Assembly (NCBI GenBank): GCA_030431185.1
Contig: JAUIJO010000011.1
Location: 1 to 22,204, forward strand
Direction: 5' to 3'
Origin: Gammaproteobacteria bacterium
GTDB taxonomy: Bacteria; Pseudomonadota; Gammaproteobacteria; Xanthomonadales; Xanthomonadaceae
DNA length: 22,204 nucleotides
The notes beneath the pieces were generated by a model. That model did not search any database. It was not told the DNA's origin and saw nothing but the letters and a program-made list of their open reading frames with translations. Made by a program: the position numbers and the translations under genes. Of the stretch, positions 13,368-21,685 are shown in pieces (the first letter of the stretch is position 1; the number at the start of each line of letters is the position of its first letter).

Positions 13368-14495
13368 TCAGGATGGACCGGCCGGCAACTCTATGGAAAG
13401 CGTGGTGCCCTGACCGGGTCGGGATTCGGCCTGGAGTCGTCCGCCGTGGCGCATGGCCACGCGCTGGGCGATCGTCAGGCCGAGCCCGTGGCCGCCCCCG
13501 TCGTCCTGGCTGTGCAGGCGCTGGAACGGCTCGAACAGTTTATGCACGTATCGCATGTCGAAGCCCGTGCCATTGTCACGGACGTACAGTCGCATCATGC
13601 CATCCTCCGGGGAACCGCCGAACTCGATCCGGGGGTCGTCCCGCCCGCGGGTGAACTTCCAGGCATTGCCGAGCAGTTCGTCCAGCAGGACCTTGAGCAG
13701 GCGCTCGTCTCCCTGGAGGCTGAGACCGGGCTGGATGTCGACGGTGACCTGGCGCTCGGGCTCGGCGTCCTGCAGTTCGGCGTGGACCCAGTCCGCCAGC
13801 AGGCTGAGGTCCACCCGCTGCGGGTTGAGTTCGGCGCGGGTGGCGCGCGACAGGCGTCCGAGCGCGGCCAGCAGTTCGGACATGCGGCGGGCCGAGCTGC
13901 TGATGCGTTGCAGGTAGTCGCGTGCGTCGTCGCCGATGTCGTCGCCCAGGGCTTGGCCCAGGCGCTCGGAAAAACTCTGGATGGAGCGCAGCGGCGCGCG
14001 CAGGTCGTGGGCCACCGCGTCGGCGAACAGCTGCAGCTGGTGGTTGGAGGCCTCCAGCTCGGCGCTGCGGTGGATCGCGCTGGCCTGCATTTCGTCCTCG
14101 TGGGCGATCTGCGCGCCGATGTCGCGCACCTGCACGAGGATGCAGATCGGCTTGCCCTGCTCTCCCCGCAACATCGCGACGTTGACCTGCGCCCACAGCA
14201 CCGAGCCGTCGCGGCGAAGGTAGCGCTTGCGCGCTTCGAGCAGCAGGCCGGGTTCGCGGATGAGACGCCCGATCAGGTCGCGACTGGATTCGACGTCGTC
14301 GGGATGGGTGACCTCGCGGGCGGAGCGGCCGACGAGCCCTTGCGCGGGGTACCCCAGCATGGCGCACAGGGCGGGATTGACTTCCTTCCAGTGGCCCTCG
14401 ATGTCGCAGATCGCCATGCCGATCCCCGACGCCGCCATGACCAGGCGGAGCGCATCATCGCCTGGCAGGCGGGAGAGCGTGGCGGTAGGGGACAT
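13368..14495 (-). CDS. PAS-domain sensor histidine kinase
   Basis: 375 residues from ATG 14495 (MSPTATLSRLPGDD); in-frame starts at 14504 and 14561 exist but no clear ribosome site separates them. No membrane helix, so cytoplasmic. Residues ~14-130 form a PAS domain (ICDIEGHWKEVNPALCAMLG; RYLRRDGSVLWAQVNVAML; VQVRDIGAQ is the PAC end). A short coiled coil leads to the HisKA domain with AVAHDLRAPLRSIQSFSERL, followed by HATPase_c motifs LLGNAWKFT (N box), VRDNGTGFD (G1), LFEPFQRLH (F box) and GHGLGLTIAQRV (G2). It resembles the kinase half of bacteriophytochromes but lacks PHY/GAF. The signal is unknown. It is co-transcribed with the Rcp1-type receiver. Confidence 0.93.
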   Translation of the reverse strand: MSPTATLSRLPGDDALRLVMAASGIGMAICDIEGHWKEVNPALCAMLGYPAQGLVGRSAREVTHPDDVESSRDLIGRLIREPGLLLEARKRYLRRDGSVLWAQVNVAMLRGEQGKPICILVQVRDIGAQIAHEDEMQASAIHRSAELEASNHQLQLFADAVAHDLRAPLRSIQSFSERLGQALGDDIGDDARDYLQRISSSARRMSELLAALGRLSRATRAELNPQRVDLSLLADWVHAELQDAEPERQVTVDIQPGLSLQGDERLLKVLLDELLGNAWKFTRGRDDPRIEFGGSPEDGMMRLYVRDNGTGFDMRYVHKLFEPFQRLHSQDDGGGHGLGLTIAQRVAMRHGGRLQAESRPGQGTTLSIELPAGPS

Positions 14496-14590
14496 CAGGA
14501 CCATTCGTGTTGTGTGGGCGATAGTGTAGCGAGCGCGACCGTGATGGGACGGTGCAGGCAATCACCGCCGGATGCCTCACAATGCGCCCC

Positions 14591-16444
14591 ATGGATGTGA
14601 CCGCGCCCGCTTTCCTGCAGACGTTGCTGACCCAGGTGTCCTGGCAGCAGGTCGCGTTCCTGTTGATCCTGGCCGGCACGCTGTACCTGTTCGTCAGCGA
14701 GCGCCTGCGCGTGGACGTCACCGCCATGCTGAGCCTGCTGGCACTGGTGCTCACCGGGATCCTGGATTCCAAGCAGGCGCTGTCGGGCTTCGCGAGCGAA
14801 CCGGCGATCATCGTTGCGGCGGTGTTCATCATTTCCGGCGGCCTGGCCGCGACCGGCATCACCGAACGCATCGGCCAGTGGATCGGGCGCGTCGGCGGGC
14901 ACAGCGAAACCCGCGCGATCTCGGTGGTCATGCCGGTGGTGGCGGCGCTGTCGTCGTTCACCCATCACGTGATGGTGACGGCGATGATGCTGCCGATCCT
15001 CAGCCGCTTCGCACGGCAGCGGAAGCTGTCGGTGTCGCGCCTGCTGATGCCGATGTCGTTCGCGGCGTCGCTGGGCACCACGCTGACCCTGGTCAGCGCG
15101 CCGGCCTTCCTGCTGGCCAACAACCTGATCCAGCGCACCGGCGCGGAAAGCCTGGGGATCTTCTCGATCACGCCCATCGGCATCGCCCTGGTGCTGATCG
15201 GGCTGGTCTACATGCTGCTGACCCACTGGCTGCTGCCCAAGCGCGGCGGCGACAGCGGCGACGACGAGTACCTGCGGTTGGACCGCTACCGCACCGAGCT
15301 GCTGGTGGTGGAGGGCTCGCGCTGGAGCACGCGGCCGCTGTCGGAGCTGCGCCGTGCCCTGGGCGACAAGTTCGGCCTGGTGGGCTGGATGCGCGACGGC
15401 AAGCTGCGCAAGGACCTGAGCGAGAGCAGCCCGATGATCAGCGGCGACGTGCTGCTGGTCGAGGCCTCGGCCGACACCCTGGCCTCATTGCACGACGATC
15501 CGGGCCTGGACCTCAATGCGGTCGCGCGGTTCGGCGACACCGTGACCGGCGACGGCGACGCCCAGCTGGTGCAGGCGGTGGTGGCGCCCGGCTCGGAATT
15601 CATCGGCCATTCGATCCGCGAACTGGACTTCTCGCGGCGCTTCCATGCGGTGATCGCCGGACTGTGGCGGCGCGACGCGACCATCGCCCCGCGCATCGCC
15701 GACGCGCGCCTGCGCGAGGGCGACCTGCTGGTGCTGTGGGGCAAGCCGGCGCGCTTCGCCGAACTGGCCGCGCACCACGGGTTCCTGATGCTGGTGCCCT
15801 TCGCCGGCGAGGCCAAGCGCCGGGTCCGCGCGCCGATCGCCTTGATGGTGATGGGCGCGACCATCCTCGCCGCGGCCACCGAATGGCTGCCGGTGCCACT
15901 GGCCTTCCTGCTCGGCGCGGTGGCCATGGTCGCCACGCGCTGCGTGGACATCGAACAGGCGTACCGCGAGGTCGACGTGCGCATCTTCGTGATGATCGCC
16001 GGCGTGATCCCGCTCGGCATCGCCATGGAGCAGACCGGCACTGCCGCGCTGATGGCGCATGGCATGCTGCAGGTGGTCGCCAACTGGTCGCCGCTGATGA
16101 TCCTGCTGGTGATGTTCTCCGTCGCCGGCCTGCTCTCGCAGATCCTCTCCGACGCCGCGACGACGGTGCTGCTGGGACCCATCGCGATCTCGCTGGCGCA
16201 ATCGCTGGGCCTGCCGCCCACGCCCTTCGTGGTCTGCACCGCACTGGGCGCGGTGGTCACCTTCCTGCTGCCGATCGGCCACCACGGCAACCTGCTGATC
16301 CTCGGCCCCGGGCAGTACCGTTTCAGCGATTTCATCCGCATCGGCCTGCCGCTGTCGGTCCTGCTGGCCATCACCAGTGCGTGGATCGCCCGCTGGCTGT
16401 GGCTGGGCGGCCCCCTCATGCCGGGGGGCTTCGGGGGGATATGA
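14591..16444 (+). CDS. SLC13/DASS-family permease with two TrkA-C domains
   Basis: 617 residues from ATG 14591 (MDVTAPAFLQTLLTQ); ATG 14582 is an alternative. N-terminal membrane helices (~20-200) include VDVTAMLSLLALVLTG, IIVAAVFIISGGLAATG and SFTHHVMVTAMMLPILSRF. A cytoplasmic middle (~220-400) holds two regulatory TrkA-C/RCK-C repeats (ELLVVEGSRWSTRPLSELR; GSEFIGHSIRELDF). The C-terminal helices resume at ALMVMGATILAAATEWL and include SDAATTVLLGPIAISLA and FLLPIGHHGNLLILGPGQY. This layout is that of inner-membrane Na+/anion symporters for sulfate or dicarboxylates; the actual substrate cannot be read. It is transcribed divergently from the PAS kinase gene with ~95 bp between. The stop codon directly precedes a heptamer array. 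Confidence 0.9.
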   Translation: MDVTAPAFLQTLLTQVSWQQVAFLLILAGTLYLFVSERLRVDVTAMLSLLALVLTGILDSKQALSGFASEPAIIVAAVFIISGGLAATGITERIGQWIGRVGGHSETRAISVVMPVVAALSSFTHHVMVTAMMLPILSRFARQRKLSVSRLLMPMSFAASLGTTLTLVSAPAFLLANNLIQRTGAESLGIFSITPIGIALVLIGLVYMLLTHWLLPKRGGDSGDDEYLRLDRYRTELLVVEGSRWSTRPLSELRRALGDKFGLVGWMRDGKLRKDLSESSPMISGDVLLVEASADTLASLHDDPGLDLNAVARFGDTVTGDGDAQLVQAVVAPGSEFIGHSIRELDFSRRFHAVIAGLWRRDATIAPRIADARLREGDLLVLWGKPARFAELAAHHGFLMLVPFAGEAKRRVRAPIALMVMGATILAAATEWLPVPLAFLLGAVAMVATRCVDIEQAYREVDVRIFVMIAGVIPLGIAMEQTGTAALMAHGMLQVVANWSPLMILLVMFSVAGLLSQILSDAATTVLLGPIAISLAQSLGLPPTPFVVCTALGAVVTFLLPIGHHGNLLILGPGQYRFSDFIRIGLPLSVLLAITSAWIARWLWLGGPLMPGGFGGI

Positions 16445-16472
16445 GGTGATTGGTGATTGGTGATTGGTGATT
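16445..16472. repeat. heptamer GGTGATT tandem array, 4 units
   Basis: Four exact GGTGATT units start at the base after the permease stop codon and end in GGCAGG. It is the same heptamer as the 26-unit array after fbp, again placed exactly at a gene's 3' end. Confidence 0.9.
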
Positions 16473-16551
16473 GGCAGGAGCGTTACGGGGGGGCGTACGA
16501 CCGGCCATGACGTGAGGCTCCGGCTAGCGGATGCAGGCATGCCGGGGTGGT

Positions 16552-17652
16552 TCAGAACAGCTCGCCCTGCGGGGTCGCCGGGCGCGGGGGCACGAACCGG
16601 CTGCGGTCCAGAGGCGGCAGGCGGCCGTAGCCGAGGCGGCGATGGGCCTTGGCGAAGCGTTGGGCGATCAGTTCGGCGAAGGGCCCCTCGCCGCGCATGC
16701 GCGTGCCGAAGCCGCTGTCGTAGTCCTTGCCGCCGCGCATCTGCTGGATCAGGCTCATCACGTGCGCCGCGCGCTCGGGGTAATGCAGGTCCAGCCATTC
16801 GCGCCACACCTGCTTGAGTTCGTGCGGCAGCCGCAGCAGCACGTGGCCGGCGGCGGCGGCGCCCGCGTCGCGGGCCGCCTCGAGGATCGCTTCGAGTTCG
16901 GCGTCGGTGATCATCGGGATCACGGGGGCGACCAGCACGCCCACCGGGACCCCCGCGGCCGTCAGCTCGCGGATGGCCTTCAGCCGTGAGTGGGGCGCGG
17001 AGGCGCGCGGCTCCATGCGGGCCGCGAGGCGGTTGTCGAGCGTAGTGACCGACATGTAGACCGTGACCAGCTGGCGGCGGGCGAGCTCGCCCAGGATGTC
17101 GATGTCGCGCAGGATCGAGGCGCTCTTGGTCACGAAGCTGACCGGATGGCCGCATTCGGCCAGGACTTCGAGGCAGGCCCGGGTGATGCCGTAGCGGCGC
17201 TCGCTCGGCTGGTAGGCGTCGGTATTGATGCCCAGAGCGATCGGCGCGCAGCGGTAGCGCGGCTTCGACAATTCATGGCGCAGGCGTTCGGCGGCGTTGG
17301 TCTTGGCGAACAACCGGGTCTCGAAGTCCAGCCCGGGCGAGAGGTCCAGGTAAGCGTGCGAGGGCCGCGCGAAGCAGTACACGCAGCCGTGTTCGCAGCC
17401 GCGGTAGGGATTGACCGACTGGCTGAATCCGATGTCCGGGGAGTCGTTGCGGCTGATGATGCTGCGGGCGCGTTCCTCCTGCACCCGGGTCGCCGGGTTG
17501 GGCTGGTCGGCCAGGGCCTCGCCCAGCGAACCCCAGCCATCGTCCTCCGGCTCGGCCCGGGTCACGGCGAAACGGCCGTCCACGTAGGAGCCCGCGCCTC
17601 GTCCCTTCACGCGACGTGGATTCGGCGAGAGCGCTTTGCGGGCATCATCCAT
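16552..17652 (-). CDS. PA0069-family radical SAM protein
   Basis: 366 residues. The radical SAM cluster is Cys86, Cys90, Cys93 in NPYRGCEHGCVYCFARPSHA, binding a 4Fe-4S cluster that cleaves S-adenosylmethionine. Other family marks: GLDFETRLFAKTNAAERLR, IALGINTDAYQPSERRYGIT, VTKSASILRDIDIL, VYMSVTTLDNRLAARMEPRA and VLVAPVIPMITDAELE. This matches the widely distributed PA0069 group, related to spore photoproduct lyase-like proteins; the substrate is not established as far as I know. It is cytosolic with no membrane segment. The gene lies alone between the permease and cardiolipin synthase genes and is divergent from the latter, with 83 bp between starts. Confidence 0.93.
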   Translation of the reverse strand: MDDARKALSPNPRRVKGRGAGSYVDGRFAVTRAEPEDDGWGSLGEALADQPNPATRVQEERARSIISRNDSPDIGFSQSVNPYRGCEHGCVYCFARPSHAYLDLSPGLDFETRLFAKTNAAERLRHELSKPRYRCAPIALGINTDAYQPSERRYGITRACLEVLAECGHPVSFVTKSASILRDIDILGELARRQLVTVYMSVTTLDNRLAARMEPRASAPHSRLKAIRELTAAGVPVGVLVAPVIPMITDAELEAILEAARDAGAAAAGHVLLRLPHELKQVWREWLDLHYPERAAHVMSLIQQMRGGKDYDSGFGTRMRGEGPFAELIAQRFAKAHRRLGYGRLPPLDRSRFVPPRPATPQGELF

Positions 17653-17735
17653 GTCCCAAGACTACGCCGCGCGCGTCGCATGCAACGCGACGACGCGCGG
17701 CACGCGTCGTTCGCTCCCCGGAGTCCTTCCCCCCG

Positions 17736-19169
17736 ATGCTTGCCCTCTCCTCGACCTGGACGTCCCTGTTCGAACTCGAACACCTCTCCAGCTACCTGGT
17801 GGCGGGCTGGGCGATCTACCTGGTCTGGATCGGCGGCTGGATCATCCTGCAGAAGCGCGAGCCGGTCGCGACCCTGAGCTGGCTGATCGCCCTGGCCGCC
17901 CTGCCCTACGTGGGGTTCCTGATCTACTACTTCCTCGGGCCGCAGAAGATCCGCCGCCGGTCCCTCCAGCGCCGGCAGACCCGCGCCAGCCTGCCGGCGC
18001 CGCCCGCCGGACTGACGCCCGACCCCGATGCCGTCGAGCTCGCCCGGCTCGGCCAGTCCCTGACCGGCCTGCCCCCCACCACCGCGTCGAAAGTGGAGCT
18101 GCTGATCGACGGCGGCGCCAAGTACCAGGCACTGCTGGACGCCGTCGCCGAGGCGCGCGAGCACATCCACCTGGAGTACTACATCTTCCAGCCCGACCAC
18201 ATCGGCACCGCCTTGCGCGACGCGCTGATCGAGCGGGCACGCGCCGGCGTGCAGGTGCGCCTGCTGATCGATGCGGTGGGGTCGGGGAAGTGCAAGCACG
18301 CCTTCCTCAAGCCGCTGCTCGAGGCCGGTGCGGAGATGGCGTGGTTCCATCCGATGAAACTCCGTTTCTTCTGGAAGCGTCCCTGGCTGAACCTGCGCAG
18401 CCATCGCAAGATCGTGGTGATCGACAGCCGGATCGCGTTCACCGGCGGGATCAACATCACCGACGAGGAAGACGAACGCCGTCGCGACGACGCCTACCGC
18501 GACCTGCACATGCGGCTGGAAGGCAACGTGGTGCTGGAACTGCAGCTGGTGTTCATCGAGGACTGGGCCTACGCGACCGGCGAGCCCCCGATCAGCCTGA
18601 GCCACCCCAATCGCGTGGTGGGGGGCGTGTCCGCGCAGGTGGTGCCGTCGGGGCCGGATTCGCCCTGGGAAGCGATCCATCGGCTCAACGTCTCGGCCAT
18701 CCAGGACGCCGGCAAGCGGGTCTGGCTGGTCACGCCCTACTTCGTGCCCGGCGAAGCGGCCCGGATGGCGCTGACCTCGGCCGCGCTCGGCGGTCTCGAT
18801 GTCCGCCTGCTGGTGCCGAAGATGAGCGACAGCCGGCTGGTCACCTATGCCGCGCGCTCGTACTTCGACGAGCTCCTCGACGCGGGCGTGAAGATCTACG
18901 AGTACGGGCCGCGCATGCTCCACACCAAGGCGCTGCTGTGCGACGACGACCTGGTCCTGCTGGGCAGCGCGAACTTCGACAACCGCAGTTTCCGCTTGAA
19001 CTTCGAGGTCTCGGTCCTATTCCGCGACGAGGACCTGTGCCGGCAGATGGCCGAGCTGATCGAAGGCGAATGCCGGACCGCCGTGCAGGTCGAGCCCGAG
19101 CGCAACCGGGCCCTGTGGCGGGTCCGCCTGCCGGAGGCCCTCGCCCGCCTGGTGTCGCCGCTGCTCTGA
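17736..19169 (+). CDS. cls: cardiolipin synthase (phospholipase D superfamily)
   Basis: 477 residues from ATG 17736 (MLALSSTWTSLFELEH); a longer frame from 17616 would overlap the divergent radical SAM gene and is rejected. Two N-terminal membrane helices (SYLVAGWAIYLVWIGGWIIL; LSWLIALAALPYVGFLIYYF) anchor it in the inner membrane. Two PLD domains follow: the first HKD at His223-Lys225-Asp230 in SHRKIVVIDSRIAFTGGINI, the second at His396-Lys398-Asp403 in LHTKALLCDDDLVLLGSANF. The enzyme makes cardiolipin by phosphatidyl transfer between phosphatidylglycerol molecules (or with another phospholipid). Length matches ClsA-type enzymes. The three-gene run cls, small membrane protein, pdxJ is co-directional. 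Confidence 0.93.
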   Translation: MLALSSTWTSLFELEHLSSYLVAGWAIYLVWIGGWIILQKREPVATLSWLIALAALPYVGFLIYYFLGPQKIRRRSLQRRQTRASLPAPPAGLTPDPDAVELARLGQSLTGLPPTTASKVELLIDGGAKYQALLDAVAEAREHIHLEYYIFQPDHIGTALRDALIERARAGVQVRLLIDAVGSGKCKHAFLKPLLEAGAEMAWFHPMKLRFFWKRPWLNLRSHRKIVVIDSRIAFTGGINITDEEDERRRDDAYRDLHMRLEGNVVLELQLVFIEDWAYATGEPPISLSHPNRVVGGVSAQVVPSGPDSPWEAIHRLNVSAIQDAGKRVWLVTPYFVPGEAARMALTSAALGGLDVRLLVPKMSDSRLVTYAARSYFDELLDAGVKIYEYGPRMLHTKALLCDDDLVLLGSANFDNRSFRLNFEVSVLFRDEDLCRQMAELIEGECRTAVQVEPERNRALWRVRLPEALARLVSPLL

Positions 19170-19286
19170 CCCCGACCCGGGCGCGCACGCGTGCCGACCG
19201 ATGGCGGTTTCCGGGATGACGGCAGGATTTCAGGCGCCGCCCTCGCCGGGTACACTCGGATCACCTTTCCCGCAAGGATTGCCGCC

Positions 19287-19547
19287 ATGATGCCCTGGCT
19301 GTTCCTGCTCCTCGCGCTGGCCTCGCTGGCTGCCGCGTTCAAGACCTCCTCGCATGCGCTGCTGGCGGTCTGGCTGTTGCTGTCGCTGGTGTTGTTCGTG
19401 GCCTGGATCATGGGCCTGTTGTCGCAGCGCGTCAGCAGCCGCAGCCGCGACATCAGCCACGTCCTGGACCCGGAGGAGCTGCGTCGCATGCGCGAGCAGG
19501 CCGAGGCGCGCAAGAACGCGCTCGGCAATGCCGACGGTCCCCGCTGA
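19287..19547 (+). CDS. small two-helix membrane protein, unknown
   Basis: 86 residues from MMPWLFLLLALASLAAAF; an upstream in-frame extension to 19191 lacks support. Two hydrophobic segments (~2-18 and ~24-45) are followed by a cytoplasmic charged tail (DPEELRRMREQAEARK) that is probably helical. No known domain. Codon use is like the core genome. It precedes pdxJ by 24 bp, so the two are probably co-transcribed. Similar small membrane ORFs are commonly annotated as hypothetical in Xanthomonadaceae; function unknown. Confidence 0.75.
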   Translation: MMPWLFLLLALASLAAAFKTSSHALLAVWLLLSLVLFVAWIMGLLSQRVSSRSRDISHVLDPEELRRMREQAEARKNALGNADGPR

Positions 19548-19571
19548 CGGACGGACCCACCGGGCCCTGCC

Positions 19572-20351
19572 ATGACCGTACTGAGCGTCAACGTCAACAA
19601 GATCGCGGTGTTGCGCAACTCCCGCGGCGGCGCCGAGCCCGACGTCGTCCGCGCGGCGCGGACCTGCCTGGACGCCGGCGCGCAGGGCATCACCGTGCAC
19701 CCCCGCCCGGACGCCCGCCACATCCGCGCCGACGACGTCCACGCCCTGGCCGAACTGACGCGCGCGCGCGGGGTGGAATTCAACCTGGAAGGCAACCCCT
19801 TCGCCCCACCCCGCCCCGGCTATCCCGGTTTCATCGCGTTGTGCGAGCAGGTGCGGCCCGCCCAGGCCACCCTCGTACCCGACGGCGATGGCCAGCTCAC
19901 GTCCGACCATGGCTTCGACTTCGACCGCGATGCCGATGCGCTCCGCCCCCTGGTCGCCACGCTGAAGGCCCTGGGGTGTCGCGTCAGCCTGTTCGCCGAT
20001 GCCCATCTAGACCCGGCCGACTGCAGCATTCCGAGGGCCGCGGATTGCGGTGCGGACCGCGTCGAGCTGTATACCGGCCCCTATGCCGAGGCGTTCGCCG
20101 GGGGCAACGCCGACGCGATGCTGCAACGCTTCGCCGCCGCCGCGGAGCGCGCGCAACGTGCGGGCCTGGCCGTCAACGCCGGCCACGACCTCAGCCAGCA
20201 CAACCTCGGCGCCTTCCTGGCGGGGGTGCCCAACGTGCTCGAAGTGTCGATCGGGCATGCGCTGGTCAGCGAGGCCTTGTACGACGGCCTGGAGGCCACG
20301 GTGCAGGCCTACCGGGCCATCGTCGACGGCGCGCGGACAGGGACAGGCTGA
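19572..20351 (+). CDS. pdxJ: pyridoxine 5'-phosphate synthase
   Basis: 259 residues, a little longer than the ~243 of the E. coli enzyme. It condenses 1-deoxyxylulose 5-phosphate with 3-amino-2-oxopropyl phosphate to pyridoxine 5'-phosphate, the last ring-forming step of DXP-dependent vitamin B6 synthesis; cytosolic TIM barrel. Family sequence: VNVNKIAVLRNSRGG at the N-terminus, GITVHPRPDARHIRADDV with the active-site His43, FNLEGNP with Glu73, the RVSLFAD and RVELYTGPYA strands, and AVNAGHDLSQHNL with the C-terminal His that gates the phosphate loop. The position near exbD genes fits my recollection of Xanthomonas gene order. The call is secure. Confidence 0.96.
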   Translation: MTVLSVNVNKIAVLRNSRGGAEPDVVRAARTCLDAGAQGITVHPRPDARHIRADDVHALAELTRARGVEFNLEGNPFAPPRPGYPGFIALCEQVRPAQATLVPDGDGQLTSDHGFDFDRDADALRPLVATLKALGCRVSLFADAHLDPADCSIPRAADCGADRVELYTGPYAEAFAGGNADAMLQRFAAAAERAQRAGLAVNAGHDLSQHNLGAFLAGVPNVLEVSIGHALVSEALYDGLEATVQAYRAIVDGARTGTG

Positions 20352-20391
20352 GCCCCGCGCGCGGATCGTCCGCTACCGGGGGCGCGTCCGT

Positions 20392-20784
20392 TCACAGCTG
20401 CCGGATCCATTGCCGGATAAGGGTCGTGAGCGCTTCGTGCGCAGTCGCGAGCTGCCCGCCGTGCGTGATCGAGACGATCGCCCGGTCCGGCCCCCGCCAT
20501 TCGAGCACGCCTGAGGGGTCGTCGATGACCTCTTTCGGCATCTCCCGCTTCTTTGCCCCCATGTGCAGGAGCAGCTGGACCGCCGACGGCGAGCGCAGGT
20601 GCATCGTCGCGAAATGCTCGCTCGTGTGGAAACTCGGCGCGTTCCACTTGATCGCCTCGGCGATCGACGGGTCGGCGCCCAGAACAAGGGCGCGCAGGGC
20701 GAGGATTTCGGCCTTGCGCGGATGGTCCAGGCCTTCGAGGAATCGCGCGACGGCGCCCCCGGGAACACGATCCGTTGGGGGCAT
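20392..20784 (-). CDS. DUF1801 domain protein
   Basis: 130 residues. The core VARFLEGLDHPRKAEILALR, IAEAIKWNAPSFHT and LLLHMGAKK matches the DUF1801/YdhG-like fold (a small alpha/beta domain related to iron-chaperone-like frataxin folds). Its function is not established. It is soluble with no signal peptide and no cysteine. It faces pdxJ convergently, with ~40 bp between the stops, and is about 60 bp downstream of the third exbD gene on the same strand. The start ATG 20784 fits the family N-terminus. Confidence 0.85.
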   Translation of the reverse strand: MPPTDRVPGGAVARFLEGLDHPRKAEILALRALVLGADPSIAEAIKWNAPSFHTSEHFATMHLRSPSAVQLLLHMGAKKREMPKEVIDDPSGVLEWRGPDRAIVSITHGGQLATAHEALTTLIRQWIRQL

Positions 20785-20846
20785 CGCCCTACCCTCCGGC
20801 GGGAAACCGGAGGGCAGGTCGCGGCGTCAGCCCTCCCGCCCGGGGA

Positions 20847-21263
20847 TCAGCGGCCGTGGGCGATCTGCCGGACACCGCTGTCCTCGGCGATCGCGAGGGC
20901 GTCGGCGAATGCCTGGTAGTCCGCGTCGCCCGCGGCGCTGACGAGCAGCACGCGATCGGGGTCGCTCGCGGCGTTCTGTACCAGGGCGCTGCCCAGCGTG
21001 CCGCGATCATGGGCCACGCCGTCGAGCCGGTACTGGCCGTCGGCTTGCGCGACGAGATGCATCGGCGGCGCAGGCGGGCTGCTGGCGTCCTTGTTGGCCT
21101 GCGGAAGCTGAGCGTCCAGGGTCCGGCTGACCACCGGCGAGATCACCATGAAGATGATCAGCAACACCAGCATCACGTCGATCAGGGGCGTGATGTTGAT
21201 CTGCGAGAGCGCGGCTTCGCCGCGGGCGGGCTCGGAGAAAACGGAAGACTGGGAGACGGCCAT
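20847..21263 (-). CDS. ExbD/TolR-family protein (third, separate copy)
   Basis: 138 residues from ATG 21263, chosen because an AGGAGG lies 5-6 nt upstream; a GTG two codons earlier is less likely. One N-terminal membrane helix (ITPLIDVMLVLLIIFMVISP) carries the essential proton-path Asp29, followed by a periplasmic domain that ends in VLLVSAAGDADYQAFADALA. ExbD works with ExbB to drive TonB using the proton gradient. It is shorter on conserved C-terminal motif than the neighbour at 21686 and lies beyond a strong terminator, so it is expressed as its own unit. It could serve a dedicated TonB system or an alternative stator; no exbB is seen next to it. Confidence 0.9.
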   Translation of the reverse strand: MAVSQSSVFSEPARGEAALSQINITPLIDVMLVLLIIFMVISPVVSRTLDAQLPQANKDASSPPAPPMHLVAQADGQYRLDGVAHDRGTLGSALVQNAASDPDRVLLVSAAGDADYQAFADALAIAEDSGVRQIAHGR

Positions 21264-21587
21264 ATACACCTCCTGAGTCGGGCGGCATGCCCAGTTCAGA
21301 CACTACGCCCGTTCATCCCCGCCGCGCAATCGCCGGCACCGCGCGGCAGGCGCCGCGTGCGGGTTCCCGCACGCGCCGGGCGGGACCCCAGGTTCGCCGG
21401 GATGAGGAGAGGCGCGGGCGGCGTGGGCGGGACGCGCGCCTGGCTCACACGCCGGGTGGACGGCGACTGCCCACGCCATGGGGCCCGAGGGGCGCGTTCG
21501 TTCGTTGGCCTGGAATGCGCATGGGCGGTGGGCTCGCGTCGCGAGACGTTATCGGCCAGAGCGCCCAAGGCCTGGCGGGTGACCCAA
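21264..21587. other. intergenic region upstream of the third exbD gene
   Basis: About 320 bp with no supportable gene; open frames on either strand have no recognisable product. It should contain the promoter of the minus-strand exbD copy. The only clear signal is the AGGAGG ribosome site directly before ATG 21263. Confidence 0.4.
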
Positions 21588-21615
21588 TAAAAAACGCCGC
21601 CCCGGAGGGCGGCGT
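21588..21615 (-). terminator. strong rho-independent terminator of the exbD operon
   Basis: Reading the minus strand: ACGCCGCCC, loop TCCG, GGGCGGCGT, then a run of T. It is a perfect 9-bp GC stem with six T, about 70 nt after the stop of the exbD gene 21686-22099. Confidence 0.9.
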
Positions 21616-21622
21616 CCAATTC

Positions 21623-21666
21623 TGCTACACGACGGTAAACGTTTCTTGCTACACGACGGTAAACGT
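21623..21666. repeat. 20-bp direct repeat in the exbD 3' region
   Basis: TGCTACACGACGGTAAACGT occurs exactly at 21623-21642 and 21647-21666, four bases apart, between the exbD stop codon and its terminator. Function unknown. Confidence 0.9.
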
Positions 21667-21685
21667 ATGTCGTGTCCGGCGGGGC

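Noticed and set aside
14572..16449. A 625-codon plus-strand frame overlapping the permease
   Set aside because: Arg/Ala/Gly/Pro-rich shadow of the permease frame, with no membrane helices.
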